A DNA stretch of 47,091 nucleotides, taken from positions 1 to 47,091 of the forward strand of contig NZ_AGUD01000051.1 in assembly GCF_000240225.1 (NCBI RefSeq), written 5' to 3'. Below are positions 15,866 through 25,155 of this stretch, in pieces (within the stretch, counting starts at the first letter, position 1; every line of letters starts with the position of its first letter). The position numbers were made by a program, and so were the translations under genes. The notes beneath the pieces were generated by a model, which had not been told where the DNA came from, searched no databases, and saw nothing but the letters and a program-made list of their open reading frames with translations. The stretch comes from Patulibacter medicamentivorans (GTDB taxonomy: Bacteria > Actinomycetota > Thermoleophilia > Solirubrobacterales > Solirubrobacteraceae).

Positions 15866-16872
15866 AGCAACGACATCTGCGACTGCTCCTCGTCCTCGCG
15901 CTCGTGGCCCTCGCGGCCGTCGGGCTGACGGCGTGCGGCAGCGACGACAGCAAGAGCGACAGCACCTCCACGGCCGACGGCGCGTCGACCGAGACGACGA
16001 CCACCGCCAGCGACGCCGGCGGCGCGATCGTCAGCAACGCCGCCAACGGCAAGGTCACGCTGACGATCGGCTCGAAGAACTTCACCGAGCAGAAGGTGCT
16101 CGGCGAGATCTACGCCCAGGCGCTGCAGGCGGCCGGCTACACGGTCAAGAAGCAGCTCAACCTCGGCGACGAGCAGACGGCGCTGAAGACCCTCAAGCAG
16201 GGCGACATCGACGCCTACCCGGAGTACACCGGCACCGCGCTGCTGTCGTTCTTCGGCGTCAAGACCGACGCCCTGCCGCACGATCCGGCCGCGGCCTACG
16301 ACGAGGTCAAGGCCGACTTCGCCAAGCAGGACCTGGTCGCGCTGCCGCCGACCCCGTTCACCTCGTCCAACGAGGTCGCCGTCACGCAGGCGACCGCCGC
16401 CAAGTACGGGTTGAAGAACATCTCCGACCTGGCCAAGGTCGCCGACCAGCTGACGCTCTACGGCAGCCCCGAGTGCCGTCAGCGGCTCGACTGCCTGCTC
16501 GGCCTGCAGAAGACCTACGGGCTGAAGTTCAAGAAGTTCGTCCCGGTCGACCTGAGCCAGCGCAGCAAGGTGCTGAGCGGCGGCCAGGCCGACGTGTCGA
16601 TCGTCTTCACGACCGATCCGCAGAACAAGCGCGACAAGTTCGTGCTGCTGAAGGACGACAAGGGCATGTTCCCGCCGTACAACTCGACGCTGGTGGTCCG
16701 CAAGGCCAGCTTCGACAAGGCCGGCCCCGACCTGGCGACGACGATCGAGGCGGTCAACGCCAAGCTCGACGCGGCGGTCGTGCAGGAGCTGAACGCCCGC
16801 ATCGACCTCGACAAGGAGACGCCGGAGCAGGCCGCCGGCGAGTACCTGAAGCAGTTCGGCTTCGTCAAGTAG
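15862..16872 (+). CDS. Osmoprotectant-binding lipoprotein (OpuCC-like)
   Basis: 336 residues; ATG in a 4-base overlap with the permease. The signal peptide ends in lipobox LTAC, then a Ser/Thr/Asp-rich linker. The binding domain opens with LTIGSKNFTEQKVLGEIYAQAL and contains GDIDAYPEYTGTAL, hallmarks of the OpuAC/QAT substrate-binding family for quaternary amines. A CRQRLDCLLGLQ segment has two cysteines. As last gene of the operon it is followed by an 11-bp terminator stem at 16927. Confidence 0.93.
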   Translation: MKQRHLRLLLVLALVALAAVGLTACGSDDSKSDSTSTADGASTETTTTASDAGGAIVSNAANGKVTLTIGSKNFTEQKVLGEIYAQALQAAGYTVKKQLNLGDEQTALKTLKQGDIDAYPEYTGTALLSFFGVKTDALPHDPAAAYDEVKADFAKQDLVALPPTPFTSSNEVAVTQATAAKYGLKNISDLAKVADQLTLYGSPECRQRLDCLLGLQKTYGLKFKKFVPVDLSQRSKVLSGGQADVSIVFTTDPQNKRDKFVLLKDDKGMFPPYNSTLVVRKASFDKAGPDLATTIEAVNAKLDAAVVQELNARIDLDKETPEQAAGEYLKQFGFVK

Positions 16873-16926
16873 CGCCGCCGCGCGCCGGCGGTGATCGCCG
16901 TCGGAGCGAAGCGCGCGCGAACCGTC

Positions 16927-16952
16927 GACGGGCCGCCCACGGGCGGCCCGTC
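16927..16952 (+). terminator. Terminator of the osmoprotectant operon
   Basis: GACGGGCCGCC, loop CACG, GGCGGCCCGTC: a perfect 11-bp stem 54 bp after the stop. Confidence 0.65.
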
Positions 16953-17036
16953 TGCGTCCGCCGCCGCGCCCTCAGGCCGGCGGGCCGGCGGGCCGGCGGT
17001 GGCAGATCGCCGGACGCAGCCCGTCGGGCGCTCCGG

Positions 17037-17154
17037 GGGTGGGAACGTCACCCACCAACCTCGGGAACCGCACCGAGTGACGTTCTCCGCCACTGATGGC
17101 GGCAAGCGGCACCAGGTGGGCCGAGGACCATCGGTGGGTGACGTTTGCCCACCC
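17037..17154. repeat. Palindromic intergenic element, copy A
   Basis: Lies in the 328-bp gap between convergent genes. The outer arms are GGGTGGG-AACGTCACCCACC (17037-17056) and its near-exact complement (17133-17154, 2-base indel). The AACGTCAC octamer at 17044-17051 and GTGACGTT at 17138-17145 delimit a 102-bp core. Exactly at its centre is a CCGCC/GGCGG hairpin (17087-17102). A third octamer, GTGACGTT, is at 17077-17084, and a small CTCGG/CCGAG hairpin at 17060-17077. Same plan as 35971-36093. Confidence 0.75.
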
Positions 17155-17200
17155 GCCGGTCGGCCCGTCAAGCGCCGTACGCAGCGCTGGACCCAGGATC

Positions 17201-17653
17201 TCAGCGCCCGGTCGACCCGAAGCCGCCGTCGCCGCGCGCCGTCTCGCCCAGCTCGTCGACCTCGACGGCGACCGGCAGCGCCACCGGGAGCACCAGCAGC
17301 TGTGCGATCCGCTCCCCGGAGGAGGCGATGAACGGCTGCTCGCGGTCGCTGTTGAGCAGCAGCACCCGCAGCTCGCCGCGGTACCCGGCGTCGATCGTCC
17401 CCGGGGCGTTGACCAGCGAGATCCCGTGGCGCGCGGCGAGCCCCGACCGCGGCACGACCAGGCCCACATGGCCCTCGGGGATCGCCACCGCCAGGCCGGT
17501 CGGCACCATCGCCCGGTCTCCCGGCTCGAGGTGGATCGGCTCCAGGCAGCAGAGGTCGAGGCCCGCGTCGCCGGGATGCTGGCGGAGCGGGATCACCGCC
17601 GCCGGATCGAGGCGGCGGAAGGCGATCGTCGACACGCCGCTGGACTCGCTCAC
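17201..17653 (-). CDS. dut: dUTP diphosphatase
   Basis: 150 residues from GTG at 17653 (an internal GTG at 17635 is possible). The five trimeric-dUTPase motifs are in order: [27 protein letters not shown] (catalytic Asp), GERIAQLLV, and the C-terminal P-loop-like [11 protein letters not shown]. It hydrolyses dUTP to dUMP, keeping uracil out of DNA and feeding thymidylate synthesis. It follows hflX on the same strand after 44 bp. Confidence 0.95.
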   Translation of the reverse strand: MSESSGVSTIAFRRLDPAAVIPLRQHPGDAGLDLCCLEPIHLEPGDRAMVPTGLAVAIPEGHVGLVVPRSGLAARHGISLVNAPGTIDAGYRGELRVLLLNSDREQPFIASSGERIAQLLVLPVALPVAVEVDELGETARGDGGFGSTGR

Positions 17654-17697
17654 GGCGCCCAGGATCGCAGACCGCCCGGCGCCGGCCCGCGCCGCGC

Positions 17698-19041
17698 TCA
17701 GGCCTCGGCGCCGGCCGGATGTACCCGGAACTCGTCGTAGCGCGCCACCAGCTGCCGCGGCAGGCGGGCGCGCACCAGCACGCCGTCGGCGCGGTGCTCC
17801 TGCTCGAGGTCCCCGGCCAGCTCGTGCAGCTCGGCGAGCGTCGACCCGGCCGGGTAGGGCACCAGCAGCTCGACCGGGCGCAGGGTCGACTCGAACTCGC
17901 GCTCCATCCGCCCCGCCAGCTGGCCGAGGCCCTCGCCGGCGGCCGCGGCCACCTGCACGGCGTCGGGGAAGCGGACGGCCAGCTCCTCGCGGCGCGCGTC
18001 GTCGATCAGGTCGCACTTGTTGAGCACCACCACCGGCGCGATGCCGCCGCCGACCCCGACGCCGCCGTCGAGGGCGCCGATCTCGGTCAGCACGCCGTTG
18101 ACGGCGGTCATCACCGAGGTGATCTGCTCGTCGGACTGGCTGGCGTCGACGACGTGCAGCAGCAGGTCCGCGATCACCGTCTCCTCGAGCGTCGCGCCGA
18201 ACGCCTCGACGAGGTGGTGCGGGAGCTTGCGGATGAAGCCGACGGTGTCGGTCAGCAGGTAGGTGCGGCCGTTCCAGCGCAGCGTGCGGGTGGTCGGGTC
18301 GAGCGTGTGGAAGAGCCGGTCCTGGACGCCGACCTCGGACCCGGTGAGCGCGTTCAGCAGCGTCGACTTGCCGGCGTTGGTGTAGCCGACCAGGGCCACG
18401 TTGGGGACGTGCGAGGAGCGCGCCCGCTCGGCCCGCATCACCGCGCGGGTGCCCTTGACGTCCTCCAGCCGGCGCCGGAGCTTGGTGATCCGGTCGCGGG
18501 CCAGCCGGCGGTCGGTCTCGATCTGCGTCTCGCCCGGTCCACGGGTGCCGACGCCGCCGACGCCGAGGCGGTCCAGGTGGCTCCAGAGGCCACGCATGCG
18601 CGCCAGGTTGTACTGCAGCTGGGCGAGCTCGACCTGGAGCTTGCCCTCGGCGCTGTGGGCGTGGACCGCGAAGATGTCGAGGATCAGCGCGGTGCGATCC
18701 AGGACCGGGATCCCGAGCTTGCCCTCGAGGTTGCGCTCCTGCCGGGGCGAGAGCTCGTCGTCGGTCACGACCAGGGTCGCGTCGAGCTCGGCGGCGCGGG
18801 CCTTGATCTCCTCGAGCTTGCCCTCGCCGACGTAGGTGTTCGGGTGCGGCTCGTCGCGGTGCTGGACCATCTGGTCGACGACCTCGACCTCGGCCGTCCG
18901 CAGCAGCTCGCGCAGCTCGACCAGGTCGTCGCCCTCGGGCAGCACGCCGACGACCAGCGCCCGCTGGTCTGCCGCGGCCCGCTGCTGGTCCAGGTCGTGC
19001 GGATGGGTGGTCTGGGACTGGCCTCGCTGGCGTTTGGTCAC
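17698..19041 (-). CDS. hflX: Ribosome-associated GTPase HflX
   Basis: 447 residues from GTG at 19041. The N-terminal HflX domain has [15 protein letters not shown] and the [15 protein letters not shown] segment (165-179). A coiled helix (about 180-210) leads to the GTPase domain: G1 GYTNAGKST (219-227), G3 DTVGF, G4 NKCD. HflX splits stalled or heat-damaged 70S ribosomes. TAGACT (19050-19055) stands 8 bases before the GTG; the divergent dapE start is 82 bp away. hflX near dapF and miaA is a common actinobacterial order. Confidence 0.95.
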   Translation of the reverse strand: MTKRQRGQSQTTHPHDLDQQRAAADQRALVVGVLPEGDDLVELRELLRTAEVEVVDQMVQHRDEPHPNTYVGEGKLEEIKARAAELDATLVVTDDELSPRQERNLEGKLGIPVLDRTALILDIFAVHAHSAEGKLQVELAQLQYNLARMRGLWSHLDRLGVGGVGTRGPGETQIETDRRLARDRITKLRRRLEDVKGTRAVMRAERARSSHVPNVALVGYTNAGKSTLLNALTGSEVGVQDRLFHTLDPTTRTLRWNGRTYLLTDTVGFIRKLPHHLVEAFGATLEETVIADLLLHVVDASQSDEQITSVMTAVNGVLTEIGALDGGVGVGGGIAPVVVLNKCDLIDDARREELAVRFPDAVQVAAAAGEGLGQLAGRMEREFESTLRPVELLVPYPAGSTLAELHELAGDLEQEHRADGVLVRARLPRQLVARYDEFRVHPAGAEA

Positions 19042-19049
19042 TGCCGTCC

Positions 19050-19055
19050 AGTCTA
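19050..19055 (-). promoter_or_regulatory. -10 element (TAGACT) of hflX
   Basis: TAGACT on the minus strand, eight bases before GTG at 19041. Confidence 0.5.
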
Positions 19056-19111
19056 CGCCTGACCGAGCGGCAGCTCGAACGGCCGTCCGCGGCCGGCCCC
19101 CGGCCCGCCGA

Positions 19112-19117
19112 TAGGCT
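19112..19117 (+). promoter_or_regulatory. -10 element (TAGGCT) of dapE
   Basis: TAGGCT, six bases, GTG at 19124. Confidence 0.5.
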
Positions 19118-19123
19118 CGACCC

Positions 19124-20206
19124 GTGACCTCGCTCGCCGACCGCCTGGCCGCCTCGACCCTGCAGCTCGTCGACTGCCCGTCGGAGTCGCGCCACGAGGA
19201 GCCGGCGATCGCGCTCGCCCAGGCGCTGCTGTTCGAGGCCGGCGTCGAGACCCACGACGCCCACGACACCTGCCTGACCGCCGGCACGACCGTCCGCGGC
19301 GAGCGGCCGCTGATCCTGCTCGCCGGCCACCTCGACACGGTCCCCGAGCAGGGCAACCGGCCCGGCCGGATCGCCGACGGCGTCGTCCACGGGCTCGGCG
19401 CCTGCGACATGAAGGGCGCCTGCGCGGTGATGCTCGAGCTGCTGCGCGACGGCGTCCACCAGCGGCCCGACCGGGCCTGCGACCTGGGCGTGGTGCTCTT
19501 CGGCCGCGAGGAGCTGCCGTTCCGCGAGACCGCCCTGACCCCGCTGCTGGAGCGCGAGCCGGCGCTGCGAGACGCCGACCTGGTGGTCGTGATGGAGCCG
19601 ACCGCGAACGGCGTCCAGGGCGGCTGCCTGGGGAACCTGAACGCGACCTGGAGCTTCCACGGGACCGCGGCCCACAGCGCCCGGCCGTGGCTCGGCTCCA
19701 ACGCGATCCACCGCGCCGCGGCGGGGATCGCGCACCTGGCCCAGGTGCCGGTCCACCGCCACGAGTTCCACGGGCTGACCTACGCCGAGTGCGTGTCGGT
19801 CACGCGGATCGCCGGCGGCGTCGCCGACAACGTCGTCCCCGACCGCGCCGAGGCCCACGTCAACTACCGCTACCCGCCCGGGATCCCGCCGGAGGCCGCC
19901 GAGTCGCAGCTGCGAGCCTGGTGCTCGGCGACCGACAGCGAGCTGACGATCGTCGGCAACGCCCCGTCGGGCGCGGTCACGATCGACGGGCCGCTGGCGC
20001 AGGCGCTGATCGCCCGCAGCGGTCGCGACGTGACCCCCAAGCAGGCGTGGACCCCGGTCGCCGAGTTCGGCCTGGCGGGCACCCCGGCAATCAACTACGG
20101 GCCGGGCGATCCGGCCTTCGCCCACAAGCGCGACGAGCAGGTCGCGGTGGCCGCGCTGGTCGAGAGCTACGAGACGCTGGCCGCGCTCGTCGCCACCGGC
20201 AGCTGA
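19124..20206 (+). CDS. dapE: Succinyl-diaminopimelate desuccinylase
   Basis: 360 residues from a GTG. An M20 zinc metallopeptidase: [12 protein letters not shown] supplies the first metal His and the catalytic Asp, GACDMKGA the bridging Asp, FGREELP the general-base Glu, and [15 protein letters not shown] a further ligand Glu. The dimerisation domain spans about 175-290, and the last ligand is the His of PAFAHKRDE. It releases succinate to give LL-diaminopimelate. dapC and dapD lie 2.4-5 kb downstream on the same strand, but two other genes intervene, so they are not strictly one operon. Confidence 0.92.
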   Translation: MTSLADRLAASTLQLVDCPSESRHEEPAIALAQALLFEAGVETHDAHDTCLTAGTTVRGERPLILLAGHLDTVPEQGNRPGRIADGVVHGLGACDMKGACAVMLELLRDGVHQRPDRACDLGVVLFGREELPFRETALTPLLEREPALRDADLVVVMEPTANGVQGGCLGNLNATWSFHGTAAHSARPWLGSNAIHRAAAGIAHLAQVPVHRHEFHGLTYAECVSVTRIAGGVADNVVPDRAEAHVNYRYPPGIPPEAAESQLRAWCSATDSELTIVGNAPSGAVTIDGPLAQALIARSGRDVTPKQAWTPVAEFGLAGTPAINYGPGDPAFAHKRDEQVAVAALVESYETLAALVATGS

Positions 20207-20354
20207 GAGTCCGGCCGTCGGCGTTCGTGACGCGTTGCCGCCAACCAGGCGCATAGGCGCTCGCGACGGCCTTGCGCGAGAGTGACGAACTCGGCGAGAG
20301 TGTTCACCGGAGGGCCACATCCGATGGGCAGGAGCAAGCGCAGCATGGGTCACG

Positions 20355-21866
20355 ATGCCTGACGTCCACGATCCCGACGAGGCCGAGCGGCTGGAGGCCG
20401 AGCACCACGACGCCTACCACAGCCGCCGGGAGTTCCTGGAGCGGACGGCCGCCGCGGCCGGGCTCGCCGGGATGGGCCTCGCCCTGAGCCCCGACACGGT
20501 CCTCGCCGAGGCGACCCGGGCAACCACGCGCGCGCTGCCGAGCGCTCGCAACCTGCCGATCGACACCTTCGTCGTGCTGATGATGGAGAACCGGTCGTTC
20601 GACCACTACCTCGGCTGGCTGCCGGGCGCCGACGGCCGCCAGGCCGGCCTGACCTTCCGCGACAAGCAGGGCAAGGTCCACGCGACCCACCGCCTGGCCC
20701 CCGACTTCCAGGGGCTTGCGTACCTCGACCCGGACCACTCCTGGGAGGGCGGTCGCAAGCAGCTCGACGGCGGCCGCAACGACGGCTTCCTGCAGGCCGA
20801 CAGCGACGTCTTCTCGATCGGCTACTACACGAAGGCCGATCTGCCCTTCATCCCCCACGTCGCCCAGGCGTTCACGGCCTACGACCGCTTCTTCTGCTCG
20901 CTGCTGGCGTCGACGTACCCCAATCGGTACTACATGCACAGCGCCCAGTCCTACGGGCGCCGCGACAACGCGTTTCCGTTCCTGAAGGCCGACTCGCCGC
21001 TCGGCCTGCCCGACTCGACGATCTTCAACGCGCTGGCGCAGAAGGGCATCAGCAGCCGCTACTTCTACTCCGACATCCCGGTCGCGGCGCTCTGGGGCGT
21101 CCCCGGCCTGGCCCGCTCGGGAGCGATGCAGGAGTACTACGAGCGCTGCGCCGCGGGGACGCTGCCGGCGGTCTCGTTCGTCGACCCGTCGTTCAACGGC
21201 GAGGAGGCGGGGACCTCGGGCGACGAGCACCCGCACGGCGACGTCCGCGTCGGCCAGGCGTTCATGTCCGACGTCGTCCACGCCTTCCTGAAGTCGCCGC
21301 AGTACAAGCGCGGCGCGCTGTTCATCGTCTACGACGAGTGGGGCGGCTTCTTCGACCACGTCCGCCCGCCGCGCGTGCCCGACGTCCGCGCCAGCCGCGA
21401 CGTCGCCAGCGACTTCGGCCAGATGGGCTTCCGGATCCCGGCCGTCGCCGTCTCGCCCTGGGCCCGCCGCGGCCACGTCGACCACGGGGTCTACGGATTC
21501 GAGTCGATCCTGAAGCTGATCCGCTACCGCTACGGCCTTGCGCCGCTGACCCGCCGCGACCAGTTCGCCCGCAACATCGGGCTCTCGTTCGACTTCGCGC
21601 ACGCGCCGAAGCTCGAGCCGCCGCCGCTTCCGACGCCCCGCCGGATCATGCGCGGGGCTCCGATCGGCGCCCGGCCTGCCGCGACCGACCGCCAGGCCCG
21701 GCTGCGCGACGGCGGCAACGCGCCGCCGGCCCCGGAGCGCGCCAAGCCGCACGACCTGGCCGAGCTCTACACCTCGGGCTACCTCGACCGGCTCGGCTTC
21801 GACTACCGGCCGGCGACGCCGGCGCGGATGTTCAGCCATCCGTCCTCGATGGGGCTGCGGCCGTGA
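20355..21866 (+). CDS. Secreted phosphoesterase (phospholipase C/acid phosphatase family), Tat substrate
   Basis: 503 residues. The Tat signal [22 protein letters not shown] (about 16-37) begins inside an acidic N-terminus. Family PF04185 blocks: [17 protein letters not shown] with the metal-binding Glu-Asn, [15 protein letters not shown], and [16 protein letters not shown] near 320. This resembles bacterial phospholipase C and AcpA-type phosphatases, which fold with metals before export. It probably releases phosphate from lipids or nucleotides outside the cell. No TAnnnT or strong ribosome site is evident before the ATG. The 148-bp leader region has two same-orientation GTGACG motifs of unknown meaning. 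The stop overlaps the next gene (GTGA). Confidence 0.9.
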   Translation: MPDVHDPDEAERLEAEHHDAYHSRREFLERTAAAAGLAGMGLALSPDTVLAEATRATTRALPSARNLPIDTFVVLMMENRSFDHYLGWLPGADGRQAGLTFRDKQGKVHATHRLAPDFQGLAYLDPDHSWEGGRKQLDGGRNDGFLQADSDVFSIGYYTKADLPFIPHVAQAFTAYDRFFCSLLASTYPNRYYMHSAQSYGRRDNAFPFLKADSPLGLPDSTIFNALAQKGISSRYFYSDIPVAALWGVPGLARSGAMQEYYERCAAGTLPAVSFVDPSFNGEEAGTSGDEHPHGDVRVGQAFMSDVVHAFLKSPQYKRGALFIVYDEWGGFFDHVRPPRVPDVRASRDVASDFGQMGFRIPAVAVSPWARRGHVDHGVYGFESILKLIRYRYGLAPLTRRDQFARNIGLSFDFAHAPKLEPPPLPTPRRIMRGAPIGARPAATDRQARLRDGGNAPPAPERAKPHDLAELYTSGYLDRLGFDYRPATPARMFSHPSSMGLRP

Positions 21867-22573
21867 CCGCCCGCTTCGGCTCCGTCCCGGGGCGACGGAC
21901 GCGACCGATCGGTCGCGCCGCGCTGGTCCCCGCGGTCGCGGGCCTGCTGCTCGCCACCGCCGGACCGGCGGCCGCCGACGACTTCGACCCAATCGCGCTC
22001 CGGGTCCAGGCGCCGGCGCTCGCCCGCGCCGATCGGCCGCTGTCGGTGACGGTCACGGTGACCGCCGACCCGGGCAGCCTGACCTCTGCCGACGGGCCGC
22101 TGCGGATGCGGGTCAAGCTCGCGCCCCGCTGCGGCGGCAGCTTCGCCGGGACCGACGGGCCGGTGGCGATCGACCGCCGGCTGGCGCCGCAGCCTGACGC
22201 GACCCGCGCCTACCGCGCCACCGCCAGCGGCGACGTCACCCCGTCCGCGGCCGGCGACCAGTCGGTGTGCGCATTCCTCGAGGCCGAGGCCGACCAGCGG
22301 CAGTACGCCGCCGACGTCGACACCACCGTCGACGTGTCGCAGACCTGCACCAGCGCGGCCCAGAAGCTCGAGCGCGACCGGCGGGCGCTGTCCACGTCGC
22401 GCAAGCAGCTGAAGCGCGTCCGCAAGCAGGCCGCGCACGCCAAGCGCCGGGCGACGAAGCAGCGGCTCCAGCGCCGCGTGCGGGCCACCCGCAGGACGGT
22501 CCTGCGCCGCCAGCGAGCCGTCCGCCGCGACGAGCCCGCCGCCGCCAGGGCCTGCCCCGGTGTGACGCTCTAG
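21863..22573 (+). CDS. Small secreted protein with basic coiled-coil C-terminus, unknown function
   Basis: 236 residues from a GTG overlapping the phosphoesterase stop, so probably co-translated. A signal peptide (VPAVAGLLLATAGPAAA) is followed by a beta-rich domain of about 130 residues containing cysteines at RCGGS, SVCAF and QTCTS. The last 75 residues are a highly Lys/Arg-rich helix (QLKRVRKQAAHAKRRATKQRLQ) ending in ACPGVTL. The basic arm could bind polyanions such as teichoic acid, phospholipid or DNA. The coupling suggests it helps place or feed the phosphoesterase. Not recognised as a known family. Confidence 0.72.
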   Translation: MTARFGSVPGRRTRPIGRAALVPAVAGLLLATAGPAAADDFDPIALRVQAPALARADRPLSVTVTVTADPGSLTSADGPLRMRVKLAPRCGGSFAGTDGPVAIDRRLAPQPDATRAYRATASGDVTPSAAGDQSVCAFLEAEADQRQYAADVDTTVDVSQTCTSAAQKLERDRRALSTSRKQLKRVRKQAAHAKRRATKQRLQRRVRATRRTVLRRQRAVRRDEPAAARACPGVTL

Positions 22574-22620
22574 GAGCAGCGCCGGGGCTCCGCGTGGGCC
22601 GCCGCGCGAGCCGATCGCGG

Positions 22621-22626
22621 TAGCGT
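22621..22626 (+). promoter_or_regulatory. -10 element (TAGCGT) of dapC
   Basis: TAGCGT, nine bases, ATG at 22636. Confidence 0.45.
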
Positions 22627-22635
22627 CCCGGCGCG

Positions 22636-23925
22636 ATGGCCTCCGCCTCCTCGCGCAACCCGCTCCTGCGTCGCTCCGGCACCTATCCGTTCGCGCGCCT
22701 GACCCAGGCGCGGCGTCAGGCGGAGGCCGCCGCCGGGACCACCCTGCCGCTCGTCGACCTGGGGGCCGGCGAGCCGCGCGAGCCGACCCCGGAGCTCATC
22801 CGCCGGGCGCTGATCGAGGCGGTCGAGGCCGAGACCGTGTCGAGCTACCCCCTGGCCGAGGGACTGCCGGAGCTGCGCGCCGCCGTCGCCGGCTGGGTCG
22901 GGCGACGGTTCGGCACGACCCTCGACCCCGACCGGCACGTGCTGCCGACGCTCGGCTCGAAGGAGCTGGTCTTCAGCCTCCCCCAGGTGCTCGTCGACGT
23001 CGCCGGCGGCCGCGACCTGGTCGGCGTGCCGCAGCCCGGCTACCCCGTCTACGAGCGCGGCGCCCGCTTCGCCGGCGCCGAGGTCGTGGAGCTGCCGCTG
23101 CTCGCCGAGCACGGCTTCCTGCCCGATCTCGAGGCGATCAGCGACGAGCAGTGGTCGCGGCTGGCGCTGCTGTGGGTCAACTACCCGAACAACCCGACCG
23201 CCGCCGTGGCCACCCGCGAGTGGTACGCGCTGGCAGCCGCCCGCTGCCGTCGCCACGGCGTCGTCCTGGCCAGCGACGAGGCATACAGCGAGCTGTGGTT
23301 CGAGGGCGACGCTCCCGACTCGGCCGTGCAGATCGCGGCGTCCGGCGACGGCCTCGGCGGCGTGCTGGTCGTCAACACGCTCTCCAAGCGCTCGTCGATG
23401 CCCGGCTACCGCTCGGGCTTCGCGGCCGGCGACGCCGACCTGATCGCCGCGCTCAAGCGCTTCCGCCCGAGCGTCGGCGTCGCGCCCCAGCGGTTCGTCC
23501 AGCAGGCGGCGGTCGCGGCCTGGGGCGACGAGCAGCACGTGATCGAGGTCCGCGAGCGCTACCGGGCGAAGCTCGCCGCCCTCCGTCCCGGGCTCGAGGC
23601 GCTCGGCCTGCGCGACGCGGGCGGCCCCGGCTCGTTCTTCCGCTGGCTGGCGCTGCCGACCGGCTGGGAGCGCGCGTCGTGGGCGCAGGACGCCCTGGCC
23701 GATCCGGAGACCAGCGCCCTGGTCTCCGTCCTGACCGACGGCGACCCCGGGGACCGCGGCAGCGCGGCGTTCGCGGCCGGACTGCTGCGGGCCGGGCTCG
23801 TCGTCGCGCCGGGCGCGTTCTTCGGGCCCGCCGGCGAGGGCTACGTGCGGGTCGCGCTGGTCCCGACGCTCGAGGACTGCGCGATCGCGGCCGAGCGGCT
23901 GATCGCCCTCTCCGACGACATCTGA
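22636..23925 (+). CDS. dapC: Succinyldiaminopimelate transaminase (class I/II aminotransferase)
   Basis: 429 residues. A fold-type I PLP enzyme: [11 protein letters not shown] (substrate/PLP Asn), [12 protein letters not shown] (Asp and Tyr contacting the pyridine ring), [16 protein letters not shown] with the Schiff-base Lys, and the C-terminal Arg in [10 protein letters not shown]. Aminotransferases of this subgroup next to dapD and dapE in Actinobacteria are assigned as DapC, converting N-succinyl-2-amino-6-oxopimelate to N-succinyl-LL-DAP with glutamate. The symbol rests on context as much as on sequence. It starts with ATG and has no ribosome site. Confidence 0.85.
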   Translation: MASASSRNPLLRRSGTYPFARLTQARRQAEAAAGTTLPLVDLGAGEPREPTPELIRRALIEAVEAETVSSYPLAEGLPELRAAVAGWVGRRFGTTLDPDRHVLPTLGSKELVFSLPQVLVDVAGGRDLVGVPQPGYPVYERGARFAGAEVVELPLLAEHGFLPDLEAISDEQWSRLALLWVNYPNNPTAAVATREWYALAAARCRRHGVVLASDEAYSELWFEGDAPDSAVQIAASGDGLGGVLVVNTLSKRSSMPGYRSGFAAGDADLIAALKRFRPSVGVAPQRFVQQAAVAAWGDEQHVIEVRERYRAKLAALRPGLEALGLRDAGGPGSFFRWLALPTGWERASWAQDALADPETSALVSVLTDGDPGDRGSAAFAAGLLRAGLVVAPGAFFGPAGEGYVRVALVPTLEDCAIAAERLIALSDDI

Positions 23926-23957
23926 CCCACGCGATCGTCCGCGCCGGCCGTCGCGTC

Positions 23958-24058
23958 CCGGTCGCCGAACGACCGGAACGTCGCAGCGGCCGCGGCGTCT
24001 CGGCGTGCGGCCACCGACGGCCGCCGCCTTTCGGTCGCTGAGCGACCGGAACGTCGCA
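23958..24058. repeat. Paired hairpin repeat in the dapC-dapD gap
   Basis: Two copies, 73 bp apart, of a 7-bp hairpin with five-base loop followed by AACGTCGCA. Copy 1 is CCGGTCG-CCGAA-CGACCGG (23958-23976) plus 23977-23985; copy 2 is TCGGTCG-CTGAG-CGACCGG (24031-24049) plus 24050-24058. The spacer is itself rich in GGCC/GCCG palindromes. The unit sits just before the dapD promoter. Confidence 0.65.
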
Positions 24059-24090
24059 CCCGCCACGCCGCCCGCGCGGCGCCGTTCTTC

Positions 24091-24096
24091 TAGGCT
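24091..24096 (+). promoter_or_regulatory. -10 element (TAGGCT) of dapD
   Basis: TAGGCT, seven bases, GTG at 24104; 33 bp after the second hairpin repeat. Confidence 0.5.
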
Positions 24097-24103
24097 CAGT
24101 CGC

Positions 24104-25117
24104 GTGAGCGATCAGCAGCAGACCGCAGGCGCCTGGGGCATCGGACTGGCCACCGTCGCCGAGGCCGACGGCCGGGTCCTGGACACCTTCTTCCCGTCGC
24201 CGGCGCTGGGGATCGACGCCGAGACCGTCGCCCGCGCCGGCCACGGCGGCGGGACCGGCAGCAGCGAGGTCTCCTTCGCCCGCGCCACCGAGACCGCCGG
24301 TGGCGCCGTGGCCGCCGCGATCGGCAGCGATCCGGGCCGTGGCGTGCGCACGATCGCCGTCGTGACCGTGATCGAGGACCTGGCGGCGGCGCCGGTCGAC
24401 GCCCACGACGTCTACCTGCGCCTGCACCTGCTGTCGCACCGGCTGGTCGCCCCCCACGGGCTCTCGCTCGACGGCCAGTTCGGGCTGCTCTCCAACGTCG
24501 TCTGGACCTCGCAGGGGCCGGTGCCGGTCGAGGGCTTCGAGCAGACCCGGCTGCGGCTGCGGGCCGAGGGCCGTCCGGTCGCCGTGACGTCGATCGACAA
24601 GTTCCCGCGGATGACCGACTACGTCGTGCCGAGCGGCGTCCGGATCGGCGACGCCGACCGCGTCCGGCTCGGGGCCCATCTGGCCGAGGGCACGACCGTC
24701 ATGCACGAGGGCTTCGTCAACTTCAACGCCGGCACGCTCGGCGCCTCGATGGTCGAGGGCCGGATCAGCGCCGGGGTCGTCGTCGGCGACGGGACCGACG
24801 TCGGCGGCGGCGCCTCGATCATGGGCACGCTCTCCGGCGGTGGCAAGGAGGTCATCTCGCTCGGCGAGAAGTGCCTGCTCGGCGCCAACGCCGGGATCGG
24901 GATCTCGCTCGGCGACGGCTGCGTGGTCGAGGCCGGCCTCTACGTCACCGGCGGCACCGTCGTCACGCTGCCCGACGGCCACGTCGTCAAGGCCCGCGAC
25001 CTGTCGGGCCAGGACGGCCTGCTCTTCCGCCGCAACAGCACGACCGGCGCCGTCGAGGCCCGGCCGCGCAGCGGCGACTGGGGCGGCCTCAACGCCAGCC
25101 TGCACGCCAACGACTGA
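24104..25117 (+). CDS. dapD: Tetrahydrodipicolinate N-succinyltransferase (actinobacterial type)
   Basis: 337 residues from GTG. An N-terminal domain (1-150) is followed by a left-handed beta-helix with hexapeptide repeats ([29 protein letters not shown] and onward). [27 protein letters not shown] is typical of the actinobacterial DapD subgroup. It transfers succinyl from succinyl-CoA to tetrahydrodipicolinate, the committed step of the succinylase DAP branch, acting as a trimer. A perfect hairpin follows 5 bp after the stop, before convergent dapF. Confidence 0.93.
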   Translation: MSDQQQTAGAWGIGLATVAEADGRVLDTFFPSPALGIDAETVARAGHGGGTGSSEVSFARATETAGGAVAAAIGSDPGRGVRTIAVVTVIEDLAAAPVDAHDVYLRLHLLSHRLVAPHGLSLDGQFGLLSNVVWTSQGPVPVEGFEQTRLRLRAEGRPVAVTSIDKFPRMTDYVVPSGVRIGDADRVRLGAHLAEGTTVMHEGFVNFNAGTLGASMVEGRISAGVVVGDGTDVGGGASIMGTLSGGGKEVISLGEKCLLGANAGIGISLGDGCVVEAGLYVTGGTVVTLPDGHVVKARDLSGQDGLLFRRNSTTGAVEARPRSGDWGGLNASLHAND

Positions 25118-25122
25118 CCTTC

Positions 25123-25139
25123 GGGACGTCGTACGTCCC
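25123..25139. terminator. dapD/dapF convergent terminator
   Basis: GGGACGT-CGT-ACGTCCC, a perfect 7-bp stem between the convergent dapD and dapF stop codons. Confidence 0.55.
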
Positions 25140-25155
25140 AGATCGGCGGCGGCGC

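Noticed and set aside
20207-20354. Two GTGACG motifs upstream of the phosphoesterase as another copy of the AACGTCAC element
   Set aside because: Both point the same way, spacing differs, and there is no central hairpin or inverted arm.
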